Positions 34,100 through 45,221 are shown, counted from the first letter of the stretch. The stretch: 64,000 nucleotides of DNA from Nephrocerus scutellatus (GCA_947095585.1 OX352761.1:52378019-52442018); one strand, 5' to 3'. Numbers and translations are program-made. The notes: a model not told the origin generated them from the letters alone.

Positions 34100-36030
34100 T
34101 GTCGGACCCACCGTTTTCGGTATCGCCGAGTGGAATAGTGCTGGTAGTATACTCCTACGGGTGAGTTATATTCCCGCAGGGGGGTGGGTAATCGATATTA
34201 GTGTTGAATCTATGGTTTTCGGGGTCGCTGAGTGGACTGGTAATGGTAAGACAGCTCTAAGGGGATGGGGGGGATGGGGTCGCTGAGTTGAATGGTGATA
34301 GTAATATAGCTCTATGGGGAAGGGGTCGATAACTGAGGGGGAAGGGAAGGCCGATATTAATGTCGGTTCTTTGGTTTTCGTGGTCGCTGAGTTGAATGGT
34401 GATGGTAAGACAGCTCTAGGAGGATGGGGTCGATAGCTGAGGGGGGGTGACCGATATTAGTGTCGATTCTATGGTATTCGGGGTATTACAGGTGCTATGC
34501 GCACCTGCCCAACGACAGCATTAGAAGCTATCGTAGGTCTTTCGCCCCTTCAGGTATTCATCAGGAAGACGGCCGCTAGATGCGCTATTAAGCTGCAACT
34601 AGAATTTAAGTATAAACCAGGCGACCTTGTGGGACACCTGAGTATTCTCAACTCAATTCCCCAAAGAGACATGTTCTGCACAATACCGGACGTTATGGTC
34701 AGGGAGTACTGTTTCGGAAGGTTATTTGAAGTAGAGATCTCAGACCGCGCAAGCTGGTGCTCCGACACTAGACACTAATGGTCTGGTTTGGTTCACTGAT
34801 GGATCAAAGATGGAATCTGGAGTTGGAGCCGGTGTCTACGGACCTAATACAAAGGTCTCGATACCAATGGGAGACAGTCCAACGGTCTTCCAAGCCGAAC
34901 TCCATGCCATTGAGATCTGTGCCAGGTTAAACCTTAGCAAAGGCGTTAAAGGCGCTAAAATATATATTTACTCAGACAGCCAGGCAGCAATCAAAGCGCT
35001 GTCGTCCAACTTAATGGACTGTTTAACAGTAAAAAGCTGCTACGAAGCATTGCAATCTCTGGCCAGACACAACAGGGTTAAGCTCGGTTGGGTACCAGGT
35101 CATAGAGGTATCGCAGGCAACGAAGCCGCAGATGAACTAGCTAGAGCTGGCTCAGAAACTGCACTCATAGGACCTGAACCTTTTTGTAGCGTCATATGGT
35201 GTGCCGCCACAAAGGTGTTAAACTGTTGGGAGGGCGAACTTCGCCTGGCACATTGGATTAATACCCCAGGCCTAAGGCAATCCAAACAACTGATCAGACC
35301 CTATTCATACAAAGAAATCCTGAATCTTGATAAAGGTAGCATTAGGAAAATAGCAGGTTTTCTAACTGGCCACTGTGGCCTTAGATACCATCTTAGCAAA
35401 ATAGGTGTGGGCTCTCTAACAGAATGCAGATTCTGTGCGGAGGATGAGGAGTCATCCGAACATGTTCTCTGCGATTGCCCAGCACTTATTTGGTTAAGGA
35501 AACGCATATTCCATAAGGAAATGTGATCAACAGCGGAGTTGAAAAACTCTGCTACTAAGGACATATTAGCCTTTATTAGGAAGGTTGTATGTCTTTTAGA
35601 CAGTTAATGCCCTATTCATACAATAGATCTTTCAGGTCGCTGTGTCAGTCACTTGGACTAGGGTTCCCAAAAAAAAAAAAACAAATGGTATTCGGGGTCG
35701 CTCAGTAGAATGGTGATGGTAAGACAGTTCTAGGGAGATGGGGTCGATAACGGAGGAGGGGGTTACCAATATTAGTGTCGATTTTATATTTTTCGGGGTC
35801 GTTGAGTTGAATTGTGATGGTACGACAGCTCAAGGGGGATGGAGTCGATACGTTAGGGGGATGACCGATATTAGTGTCCATTTAATAGTTCTCGGGGCCA
35901 CTGAGTTTAATAGTGTTGGTAAGACACTCCTATGGGTGAGTTGTCTCCCCGGAGGGGGGAGGGTGACCGATATTAGTGTCGATCCCATAGGTTTCCGGGT
36001 CGCTGAGATGAAAAGTGGTGTTTAGAATGG
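34100..36030 (+). repeat. GC-rich tandem repeat of about 100 bases in the Helitron
   Basis: Units of the form TTCGGGGTCGCTGAGTTGAA, GGTAAGACAGCTCTAGG, GGGGTCGATA, GACCGATATTAGTGTCGAT recur at about 34119, 34221, 34276, 34381, 35694, 35795, 35891 and 35997. They are divided by the LINE at 34485-35684. The open frames at 34053-34286 and 35738-36025 are products of this repeat. Confidence 0.8.
34485..35684 (+). mobile_element. 5'-truncated LINE (R1/LOA-like) with RNase H, poly-A and target duplication
   Basis: Flanked by perfect 14-base copies of ATGGTATTCGGGGT (34471-34484 and 35685-35698) and ending in about 13 A, as left by target-primed reverse transcription. 34497-34778 encodes the RT C-terminus (MRTCPTTALEAIVGLSPLQ). 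A shift leads to the RNase H frame ending at 35526, with FTDGSKMESG, QAELHAIEIC, YIYSDSQAAIKAL and GNEAADELA in order, then a CRFCAEDEESSEHVLCDC zinc-like end. The target is the Helitron repeat. Confidence 0.9.
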
Positions 36031-36174
36031 TACTCGGTGACAATTTGGCGACGAATTTTGGGGGTGAGGACATTGTCGCCCCTACTTCAAATTGAAAAAG
36101 GTGATTAGTATCCGTGTCTTATCGTTATATTAAATTGACATCGAATTTTGAAATCTGCCGCTGAACTAATAAAT

Positions 36175-36715
36175 TCTATTTATCCGGCTGTTTCTCAAAA
36201 CTATAACCTTTTGAACCGGTTGCGAGAAGGGGCTATTCTTGCTACTAAAAATGGAGATACCCGCGAAATAGGCAATCAAATACTTGCCATGATAATAGTG
36301 TATCGATACCTTTGTTGATAATGATGAGGAAGTTAATTATCTAACTGAGTTCCTAAACTCAGTTAATTCGTCTGGATTGCCACCGTATCGTCTCACAGTT
36401 TGATCTCCAATTATTTTACTACGGATTCTCGACTCGCCAAAACTTTGCAACGGCACAAGACTGTGCGTAAAAGAGATGCCGGGAAATATAATTAAAGCAA
36501 CTATCTTCACAGAAAAGGGATAGTGTGAAACAGTTTTTATCCCACTCATTTCGACGGATCTACCTTTTAAATTAAAGAGATTGTAATTTCCAGTAAAACT
36601 TGAGTTTTCGATGACGATCAATGACGATCAATAAGTCGGACAGTTTATTAAGTACTGCGGAGTATAGATTTGAGATCGCCATGTGTTCCCACGGACAACT
36701 TTATTTTGCTTGCTC
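36175..36715 (+). pseudogene. Helitron helicase C-terminal remnant
   Basis: Stop-interrupted reading gives the blocks NLLNRLREGAILATKN, then LTEFLNSVNSSGLPPYRLTV, LCNGTRLCVKEMPGNIIKA, VFIPLISTDLPFKLKRL and CSHGQLYFAC in the order seen in PIF1-type helicases of Helitrons. The Rep domain and the helicase N-terminal part are absent. The minus-strand frame at 36337-36621 is its shadow. Confidence 0.8.
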
Positions 36716-37277
36716 TGGGTTGGGTTGACCTAAGAATTTATTTATTCTTGCTCTTAAAGGTGAAACTAAAAACATTGTATACAACCAATTTTTTTTTTAA
36801 TTAATTTTTCGTAAGTTTATTTAGTTTTATTTTATAATTTGAATAGCTATAATTTAAAAAATATTTTTTAAAATAAATTTTGTTAATAAAAACTTTACCT
36901 TATAGATAGATATCATTCTTTTTTCTACCCTTGCCTAATAGAAGATTGGGATGAATAAATACCTGGGCAACGCCGGGTAATCAGCTAGTCTTTAATAAAT
37001 TACAACTCTAAATAATTTGCTTAATTAAAGCAAAGGTTGCTTAATCATAAACGAAGTGCGACTTAAAATAATTTGTTAAATTAAAGGTTAAGTTACTAAG
37101 CATTAAATAAAACTACTGTAAACTATGAACTCGATATAAACAATTTAATGAATAGATTTTAAAATATATGTATAAACTAAAACTTTCGATTCTTATTTAA
37201 TTGGACAAAAGAATTCGTAAGCCCATTAACAGTTTTAGAACCTCTTATCTTCAAAGATACGAGTACAACATAAAAAT

Positions 37278-37295
37278 TGGTGTCAGATGTCGGGT
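37278..37295 (+). promoter_or_regulatory. Primer-binding site, tRNA-Leu-like
   Basis: TGGTGTCAGATGTCGGGT resembles the 3' end complement of insect tRNA-Leu with two or three mismatches, and lies right after the LTR and before gag. Confidence 0.55.
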
Positions 37296-37753
37296 ATTGC
37301 CTGTAAAAGCGAATAGGTCCAAAGATGCAGTTATAAATTCAAGTGAAAAGTGAAACAACAAAATTTGAACAAAATTCATAGTGAACAATAAAAAGAAATA
37401 AGCAGCAGTGAACACTATATTGAAGCAGTGCAAAGAAAAGAAAAGGGGTTCCAGCAAATAATCATATCTTCATCACCATACATCAACCAGGATCATCATT
37501 TTACATCAATCAGGATCATCATTCTCTCCTCATATCGACCAAGGATCACTCACCTACATCTTTATTACAAGTAATTTTTTTTATCAAAAATTTAAAAACC
37601 ATTTTAATAAAAATATATAATAAAAATATATATAAAAATTCATTAGAGTATACATTTTTTTTTACCTTAAAATTGTGTTTATCTTTATCATATAATATAT
37701 TATATATCAACAACGTAAGAAAACTTTTACTCATAAAATATCTAAAAATAAAT
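37296..37753 (+). other. Leader of the plus-strand errantivirus
   Basis: Non-coding leader with a short direct repeat (CATCAATCAGGATCATCATT and variants at about 37483-37545) and an AT-rich part before the gag start. No gene seen; the minus-strand frames here are not supported. Confidence 0.5.
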
Positions 37754-38601
37754 ATGTCTTCTGAAAGCTTAGATTCAATAGACATTGACTCTGACTCTGG
37801 TACTCTTCGTGATTCATCTTCCTCAGAATCCTTACAACATTTAAGTTTAACTCTTCCAATAATGGCACCCAAACTAGATAGATCTTTGCATTCAAGCTCA
37901 TCCCAGAATTTGATGGGACTCGTTCATTACTACACAAATTCGCTTGTGATCTTATAGTAGAAGAAACGTCTCCTACTGAATTACCGGTTCTCCTCACAAT
38001 AATAAAAAATAAATTATCTGGTCCCGCGTACAACATTATCAAATACAATAAATTCGGAACTTGGGAAGAGATAAAAACCAAATTGCAAAACCAATTTTTG
38101 GAAACAAAATCTCTTACCCAATTACAAATGGACTTAATGCAAATAAAACAAAAACCTACAGAATCAGTGCGTATCTTTGCCAATAGAGTTGAAAGAACAT
38201 TAGCTAATCTCAACGACGCATTTATAGCTATTGCAAGTATTGCTAATTCAGCATGTATACAAAGTATAAATGGTAAAACCGCGTTAAGGAGTTTCGAAAA
38301 GGGGCTCCTTCCGAAATTAACTTTGATTATGAAAGCATCAAGGTTTGATACTTTAACAGAAGCTTTCAAAGCAGCTGTACAGGAAGAAAAAAGTTCTTCC
38401 TCACATTCTTACTATCGATCTTATTCACAAATATTAACATCGTCAAGAGTTACATGTACATATTGTTCGAAATCGGGACATAGTATCGAACAATGTTACC
38501 CAAAGAAGACCAAAGATCGTCTACCCCCTTTCAAAAGCGAAGTGAAAAAGGTTAATGTTACGTGTAATTATTGTAAAAACCCTAGTCACCACAAACCATA
38601 G
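37754..38601 (+). pseudogene. gag: Errantivirus-type gag with zinc knuckles, frameshifted
   Basis: Starts MSSESLDSIDIDSDSGTLRD. The first frame ends at 37957; the capsid-like part continues in another frame from about 37950 (WEEIKTKLQNQFLETKSL, VRIFANRVERTLANL). The nucleocapsid has one full knuckle, CTYCSKSGHSIEQC, and a second cut short after CNYCKNPSHHKP. The frame ends at once, next to the pro-RT linker, so the end of gag and the protease are deleted. Confidence 0.8.
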
Positions 38602-38618
38602 TTTCTGTTCCAAAGGAA

Positions 38619-40250
38619 ATGAATGCAGATAGTATATGTCTTGCACAGCAATTACCAAATGGTCTATATATCGGTAATAACATTACTCCCGCAAAAAGTT
38701 CGATCATGTATATTTCTGTTATTAACTCTTCTGAATCTGATGTTGAGTTTAATACAGACGAACTACTCGATAAAGTCTCAAACTATAACGTACTAAAAAT
38801 TCAACAATATCCTTCTTCTTATGACAGGATATAAGCCATAAAAAATTTAATCGAAACTAACCACATGACCGCTAAGAAAAAGGACTCAATACTAAATCTA
38901 TGTCTTTTGTATAGCGACTTATTCTACCTTGAAGGAGATAAGCTTACGCCTACGGAAGTCGTTCGACATCACATCCATACACCAGACGCAAATCCCATCT
39001 ATATAAAACCATATAGATTACCAGAAGCTCAACGCCAGGAGGTTAATAAACAAATTCACGAGATGATGGAAGATAGTATTATCAAACCATCGAATAGTCC
39101 GTGGAATTTCCCACTAATAGTGGTACCCAAAAAACCAGATAAAACCGTTGGGGATGCTTATCCTCTACCTAATATAACTGACATTCTAGATCAACTGGGT
39201 AGCTCAAAATTTTTTTCTACCTTAGACCTCGTTAGTGGATTCCATCAAATACAAGTCAAGCCTGAAGATCGGGAGAAGACAGCCTTTTCTTCTCCATTTG
39301 GTCACTACGAATTCATTAGAATGCCTTACGGACTAAAAGGTTCACTAGCTACCTTCCAAAGGTTAATGAATAACGTGTTGTCTGGATTACAGGGTATCAA
39401 AGCCTTCGTATATATGGATGACATCGTGGTATATGGAAAAACTCTAGAAGAACATAATTCTAAACTAGTTGAAATTTTCGAACGTTTGAAATCACATAAT
39501 TTAAAACTACAGCCAGAAAAATGTCAGTTCTTAAGAACAGAGCTCACTTACCTAGGACATGTAATTACAGAATCAGGAATCAAACCAGATCCTAGTAAAA
39601 TAGAATGTGTTAAGGAATTCAAACAACCCAAAAATGTTAAAGAAATTAAAATGTTCTTGGGTCTCGCAGGATATTATCGTCGATGCATTCAAGATTTTGC
39701 AAAAATTTCAAAACCACTAACGGCACTCTTAAAAAAAGACGTACCCTTCTCGTGGACTCCATTATGTACTGTCGCCTTTCATGAACTCAAGTCAAAACTT
39801 ATAAACCATCCTCTTCTTCAATATCCTGATTTTAACAACAAATTCATTCTAACAACAGATGCAAGTGATGTTTCCATCGGAAGTGTTTTGTCACAAGGTG
39901 AGATAGGAAATGATGTACCTATCGCCTATGCCTCTCGCACTTTAAATAAAAGTGAGAAGAACTATTCTACTACAGAGAAGGAATTGCTGGCCATTGTTTG
40001 GTCAGTCCGGCATTTCCGACCCTACCTGTATGGAAGAAAATTCGTCCTTTATACCGATCACAAACCTCTCATTTACATCCACAATTGCAAGGACATAAGT
40101 TCTAGATTAATGAGGTATCGTCTACAACTTGAAGAATTCGATTATGAAATCATACATAAGAAGGGCGAACAAAACACAAATGCAGACTGCGTCAGCAGAA
40201 TTGCAATAATGACTCTTAGATCATCTAAACAATCGTGTACTACATCACCT
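38619..40250 (+). pseudogene. pol: Errantivirus pol: pre-RT linker, reverse transcriptase and RNase H
   Basis: 38619-38834 holds the linker that normally follows protease (ICLAQQLPNGLYIGNNIT), ending in a stop. 38865 onward is a long RT-RNase H frame: IKPYRLPEAQRQEVNKQI, palm KFFSTLDLVSGFHQI (about residue 115), catalytic YMDDIVVYG (about 183), thumb FLGLAGYYRRCIQDF, RNase H LTTDASDVSIGSVLS (about 328) and DYEIIHKKGEQNTNADCVS. The short fingers segment usual between VPKK and DAYPLP is missing in frame, so fidelity or activity is doubtful. Protease is absent. Confidence 0.9.
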
Positions 40251-40317
40251 ACTATATCGTTTCCTTTATCTTGTACTACATCATCTACTATATCGTCTCC
40301 TATATTTTATACTAAAT

Positions 40318-40506
40318 CGCCTACTAATTCTTGTACCAAATCTGCTAAATCGTCTACTAATTCTTGTACCAAATCTACTAAATCGTCTACTAATTCTTGT
40401 ACCAAATCTACTTAATCGTTACTAATTCTTGTACCAAATCTACTAAATCGTCTACTAATTCTTGTACCAAATCTACTAAATCGCCTACTAATTCTTGTAC
40501 TAATTC
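40318..40506 (+). repeat. 33-bp coding minisatellite in pol
   Basis: Units CGTCTACTAATTCTTGTACC plus AAATCTACTAAAT (33 bases; 11-residue repeat like SSTNSCTKSTK) start at 40318, 40351, 40384, 40417, 40449 and 40482 (partial). Unit 4 has lost one base and unit 3 has an ACTTAA change making TAA, so the pol frame stops at 40415 and shifts. It lies between RNase H and integrase, where family members have a short plain linker. More decayed units extend upstream to about 40230. Confidence 0.9.
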
Positions 40507-41660
40507 GTATATTGAACCAACTTCAAAGCCATCCACCAGTCCTACTTCTTTCCCTAATTCGTGTCCAAACTCGGTTTCAAATTCCCCTCAAATTGCAAAT
40601 TTATTAACTAATTCATCTACCGATCGTGAACTTACACGCGAAGAAATCAATACTATATTGAAGGAATTTCATCTAAATCCAATCGGAGGACACTGTGGCG
40701 TCAATAGGACCTTCAAACGAATAAAAATGTACCATAAATGGAAAAATATGTTCCAGGATATCAAAAACTACATTAAAAATTTTGAACTGTGTCAGAAAAA
40801 CAAAATCACCAAGTTGTCGAGAAAATCTCAATTGATATCGTTGGCCCATATCCTACTACATCTAACCATAATAAATATCTTCTAACTTTCATCGATGATT
40901 TAACTAAATACACTGACGCAATACCAATACCAAATCAAGAAGCTAACACCATTGCTGAAGCTTTTGTTAAGGAAATAATCTTTCGCTTCGGTATCCCGAA
41001 ATATGTATTTTCCGATCAAGGTCAAAATTTTTTAAGCGACATATTTAAAAACGTGTGTAAACTCTTAAAAATTACTAAACTCCAAACATGTGCGTACCGA
41101 CCACAATCAAATGGATCTTGCGAAAGAAGTCACCGAAATTTTGTCGAATATCTCAGATGCTATATTAACAAATCTCAAGATACATAATTGGGATTCTTGG
41201 ATTATATATTTTTGAAAGATAAGAGAGGAAGCTTGAATGTTTAATTATTGATTCGTAGCAATTATGTAATGTAATGTGGCTCTTTTAACTTTCTTAGTTT
41301 TGCGCTGCAATTAAGGAATGCAACCAACCTTTCAACTTTGGGGGCCTGACCGCCGATTCTTGGATTAAATACGCAGTATTTGTACACAATACCACTCCTA
41401 ATCTTCTAGTTCCTTTACACCTTTCGAGCTAGTATTCGGACGACAAGTCGATCTTCCTTCCAGCGTAACCAAAAACCCAGAAGTATGTTACAACTATGAT
41501 TTATACGCAAATGAACTATAATCTAGACTGCAACATGCCCATCAAATCGCTAGGAATAACCATAATAAAATATAAAAATCGAGCTCTTAAGTTCACAACA
41601 ACAGACTTAAACCATTTCATTTATAATGGCTTTTCACCTACTTAATTCCCGTTCGTCGAC
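40507..41660 (+). pseudogene. pol: Errantivirus integrase
   Basis: Would insert the cDNA into chromosomes. Frame 40397-40885 gives the zinc-binding domain (GGHCGVNRTFKRI, then FELCQKNK, where the first Cys of the usual CX2C is Phe). After a shift near 40830, 40789-41187 gives the core: SIDIVGPYP (Asp 1), VFSDQGQNFLS (Asp 2), NGSCERSHR (Glu). The stop at 41187 is followed by a 150-base insertion at 41205, after which SWIKYAVFVHNTTPN-like codons and the C-terminal part continue with further stops to about 41660. Confidence 0.85.
41192..41367. mobile_element. 150-bp insertion with 13-bp target duplication in integrase
   Basis: GATTCTTGGATTA occurs at 41192-41204 and 41355-41367, flanking 150 foreign bases that split the integrase C-terminal region. 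On the minus strand the insert begins GGCGGTCAGGCCCCCAAAG and ends A-rich (TCTTTCAAAAATATA), which fits a small LINE-mobilised copy. The family is unknown. Confidence 0.7.
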
Positions 41661-43299
41661 TCATCCTTACTACATCGTTTCTTTTCAGAAATCCCATACA
41701 AAATGCTCGTCTTCATCATTTGGTTATGAACCCCAGTGTTATGTGCGATAACCAGTATGCAACATCATATAAAATAACTTCATTTGAAAACAGGACTGGA
41801 TTGTACTACGAAAACATCGGTAACCTGTACCTATCATCCCAAACTTGGCAACTCGTAATATATACCAATTTATCTGAATTTACTTATCAATCTGTACAAA
41901 TACTACAAACTTATAACAAACTTATTAAATTTTGCGAAAAACTAAAAGTAGAAAACTTCAAAATAACTCAATGCGAAACTTTACCCTTCGAGTCAAAAAG
42001 CACTTTAGATCGTATAGAATACCAAGATGAAATTATAAAGAAATATTTAGGAACTGCCAGTGTGCCTCGCGTGCGAAAACGTGGACTTATAAATGCAATA
42101 GGAACCATTGCCAAACAATTGTCCAGAACACTAGACGACGACGATGCTAGAATTATTAACAAACACATAAATGAACTTCAAAAGGACCAAAATCACATAA
42201 CGAATCTTTATGACAAACAAATCGCAATATTCAAAAACTACATTTCACATTCAAACTTAACCAACACTCATTTAAACATTCTTGAACAAAAATTTGAGGA
42301 AATAAATAACAAAGAAAAACAAATACAGAACTCTACAGACAAAAACAGCGCAATCCTAGAAGCTTTACTTCAATTAACAGAACTCTTCAATATCTTGAAC
42401 TCTTTAGCTGAATATTACTATTTCACTAAAAACAATCTATTAGATGCAATCTCCGCTGCATTACATGAGGAATTGCACCCATATCTCATAGATCCTCCTA
42501 AATTACTGGCAGAAATGCGAAAAATCCTATCATACCCACCTGAAGGTAGTCAATTACCATTCCCCTTACAAGAACAATACATAGACATACTATTCAACTT
42601 AATGGAAACACACGTCTACTACAGCAACAACAATATACATTAAATACTAAATGTACCACAGATCTCTTCCAAAAATTTTAAAATGTATAAAATGACAACA
42701 ATTCCCAAACCAATGCACAACCAAATGTACTCACTAATTATTCCCGAAAAAATGATACGAGCTATTGACTCTGAAAAGCAATCTTACTTTTTATATGACA
42801 AAAAAAATGTCGAAAATTGCCTTAACCCCTATAAAAACCATTACATACATATTACAAATCCCCTACAATTTTCGTGCGTTCAAGTAATGCTTGCGAAGTA
42901 AACATGTTTTCCTCATTACCTAGCGCATCAACTATATGCCAGACTAAATTAACCTTTATAGATCACCCAATATTTCTCCAATTAGCAGAAGCAAACGCGT
43001 GGATATTCACATCGCTACAACAAAGCTACAACATACACATAACTATTCTCTACACACTAATAATCATAACATTCCTAACAACACTGCTACTCTCCTTTAT
43101 CTTATTAAAATACAACAAAAAAGAAAATACCATCGAGAAAACGGTACATACCATATCAAATCCTATTTCAAGACCACGTTCTGAATTCATTACGCCATCT
43201 CGTCCCTATCCTACACTCAGTGCTACATTGGCACTTACCAACTTAAACTCGCTCACTCCCTATTACTATTTCTTTAGCCGAAACTCGCACCAATCCTAG
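41640..43299 (+). pseudogene. env: Errantivirus env, F-like, interrupted
   Basis: Type I membrane fusion glycoprotein remnant. The main frame (41720-42643, 307 aa) has a furin-type site RVRKR at about residues 117-121 and the fusion-peptide-like GLINAIGTIA directly after, then a long helical region, like baculovirus F and gypsy-group Env. A stop at 42641 separates a same-frame piece (42683-42901). A shift leads to the last piece (42874-43299), with CQTKLTF, a membrane segment (ILYTLIIITFLTTLLLSFIL) and a cytoplasmic tail. A splice-acceptor-like TTTCTTTTCAG precedes it near 41690. No intact signal peptide was seen. Confidence 0.85.
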
Positions 43300-43310
43300 G
43301 TACAAGTTTC

Positions 43311-43327
43311 GTTCCTAAGGGGGGAGG
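43311..43327 (+). promoter_or_regulatory. Polypurine tract
   Basis: AAGGGGGGAGG immediately before the 3' LTR start TGTTGTAAAG; primer for plus-strand DNA synthesis. Confidence 0.8.
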
Positions 43328-44299
43328 TGTTGTAAAGTGGCCACATCACAACTTAGTTACACAGCACTGCAACTATGTTTGTCGCAATCCCAAATCAATG
43401 CCCTATAACAATCTTGCAATACTCACATCCGTTGAACCAACATCCGCTATTTCACAATCCTAAATCAATATCCTACATAGTTGCAACCTTGCAACTATTT
43501 ATAACAACAATTAATACAGCGCCCTAAATCAATGTCCGTTATTGCCCAATACCAGAGCAATAAACCCCAACCAATAAACAAAACCAATAACACACAGCAA
43601 TTAAACCAAATGTACATTATGCCGACGCAGCATATAGTTAGTACACAGTACAAACGATCGAGTCGTTGTACTGATGTGGTGCCGTACGACGCCTTATGCT
43701 GATGTCATATTTCTCTATCCATTCACCCCAACTTACATATTGCGCAACCGCACTGCAATATGATTCAAATGTAGATCACAACCGCGTACATGAATTTGAT
43801 TTCCTCTTTCGCGCATTAATATAGGTCAGTATTAAAAGCTCGAATGTATTGAGTTTGATGTTGTGAGCTTTCATATAGGAATCTTTGATAGTAGTTTAAC
43901 TGGTAAAAGCTCCAATACCGAGGTTTCGTTATCGGAACCGAGGCAGAGTATAGTCAGTCTTATAGAGTATCAGCAGTCAATATAGTGAGTCTTATAAGGT
44001 ACCAGCAGTCAGTGGAGAGTCAGTGGAGTCAGTCAATCAATAAGTCATTTAATCAGTCTATTTTAAATAGACATTTTTACTAAATCTTAAATAAAATACA
44101 ATTCTAAATACTTGCTAAACTAAAGCAAAAGTGACTGAATCTTAAACAAAGTACAACTCTAAATATGAAATATAGTGCAACTCTAAATAATTTGCTAAAC
44201 TAAAGCAAAGGTTACTAAATCTTAAATAAATTACAACTCTAAATAATTTGCTTAAATAAAGCAAAGGCTACTTAATCATAAACGAAGTGCAACTTTAAC
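43328..44299 (+). mobile_element. 3' LTR of the plus-strand errantivirus, 3'-truncated
   Basis: Begins TGTTGTAAAGTGGCCACATC. It contains about 750 bases (43345-44090) not present in the 5' LTR, then the 55-base repeats CAACTCTAAATAATTTGCT with AAAGCAAAGG at about 44100-44290. It ends abruptly after CATAAACGAAGTGCAACTTT, where LINE sequence starts, so the 3' edge and target duplication are lost. Confidence 0.75.
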
Positions 44300-45221
44300 A
44301 GCAACATCTTACTGCTTTTTGATAGGCATGTTCCATTAAAGACACGTAGAATCCGGTCTAATGAATGTCCTTGGATGACATCAGAATTAAAAAGTTGTAT
44401 TTCTTGCAGAGACTCACTTTTTGCTCGTTGGAAAAGCTTTAATATTCCGAAAATGTACGATAGCTACAAAATAATGCGTAATAAAGATGTCATGCTTGCA
44501 AGGCGCACAAAACGATACTATTACCGCAATAAATTCGGTACAAATGCTTCTTCGAGGTCCCTATGGGCAAAGATAAAAGGCATAGGTTTTGGGAAGCAGC
44601 CGCCATTCAACTCAGAAAACATTGACATCGAACAGTTGAATGATATATATGCTAGATGCTCAACCGATTAAAATTACACCGAACCTATTGGGCTCGATGG
44701 AATCCACCCTAGCTTTATTAAATTAATAGTCTCAGAAGTTCTGCACCATATAACATACATTTTCAACAATATTATAAAATATTCGATGTATTCAAGTCAG
44801 TGGAAGCGAGCAAAGATCATCCCTGTACCGAAAAAAAACTTCACCCACAGTAATTGATTATCGTCCAATTGCTATCTTGCCGTTTTTATCTAAAGTTTGT
44901 GAGGTAGTCTTTAATATGCTATCTTCGCTACAATCGGAGTTTAGGAAAGGTTTCAGCTGTATTACGGCCATGCTTAAAATTACCGATGACATTCGACAAA
45001 ATCTCGTTAAAGATGAAATGTCTATAATGATTCTTCTTGACTTTTCCAAGGCTTTCGACTCTGTTTATTACGAGCTATTGATAAATAAGCTTAACCGTCA
45101 TTTTAATTTTTCCCTGACTGCCAACAAACTTATTTTGAGCTATTTAACCAATCGATTACAGGCGGTCTATTATAATTCCCAAATGTCTACTTTTAGACAG
45201 CTCTCACAAGGCGTACCTCAA
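44300..45221 (+). pseudogene. Jockey/CR1-like LINE, linker and N-terminal half of RT
   Basis: Non-LTR element ORF2 piece. The linker reads FDRHVPLKTRRIRSNECPWM and RSLWAKIKGIGFGKQPPF (44375-44671), then GLDGIHPSFIKL, VLHHITYIFNN and SSQWKRAKIIPVPK in broken frames. From 44877 the frame is open: LQSEFRKGFSCITAMLKI, catalytic palm ILLDFSKAFDSVYYELL, and SQGVPQ, where the family is abruptly replaced by RTE sequence. Confidence 0.8.

Larger units (their letters stand above)
33895..36988 (+). mobile_element. Helitron, decayed
   Basis: Starts TCTATATATATAAAATAGAG and ends CTAG, with the hairpin ACCTGG-GCAACG-CCGGGT (36961-36978) six bases before the end. It sits between A and T of the LTR (ACTAAA | TCTTTAATAAATT; the intact LTR copy reads ACTAAATCTTAAATAAATT), with no target duplication. 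These are the Helitron hallmarks. Inside are a 5' subterminal block (TTGACCAATTTCAACCAC, about 33996), a GC-rich 100-bp tandem repeat, a LINE insertion and a helicase remnant in the same orientation. Confidence 0.9.
33789..37277 (+). mobile_element. 5' LTR of the plus-strand errantivirus, interrupted
   Basis: Real LTR sequence is 33789-33894 and 36989 to about 37277; the rest is the Helitron. Compared with the 3' LTR, about 750 bases after GTGGCCAC (the 43345-44090 equivalent) are missing. The retained part is built of a roughly 55-base repeat with CAACTCTAAATAATTTGCT and AAAGCAAAGGTTACT. The 3' boundary is placed by the PBS. Confidence 0.7.
33789..44299 (+). mobile_element. Plus-strand errantivirus-like element with env, nested in the minus-strand provirus
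   Basis: Ty3/gypsy element in the order LTR-PBS-gag-pol-env-PPT-LTR. Both LTRs begin TGTTGTAAAGTGGCCAC (33789 and 43328). The 5' LTR is split by a Helitron. The 3' LTR is cut off at about 44299, where LINE sequence starts. It sits inside the RNase H region of the minus-strand errantivirus. Several deletions, stops and shifts make it non-autonomous. Confidence 0.85.

Noticed and set aside
37546..38369. Minus-strand frames of 108 and 212 aa
   Set aside because: Antisense to the recognised gag with zinc knuckles on the plus strand.
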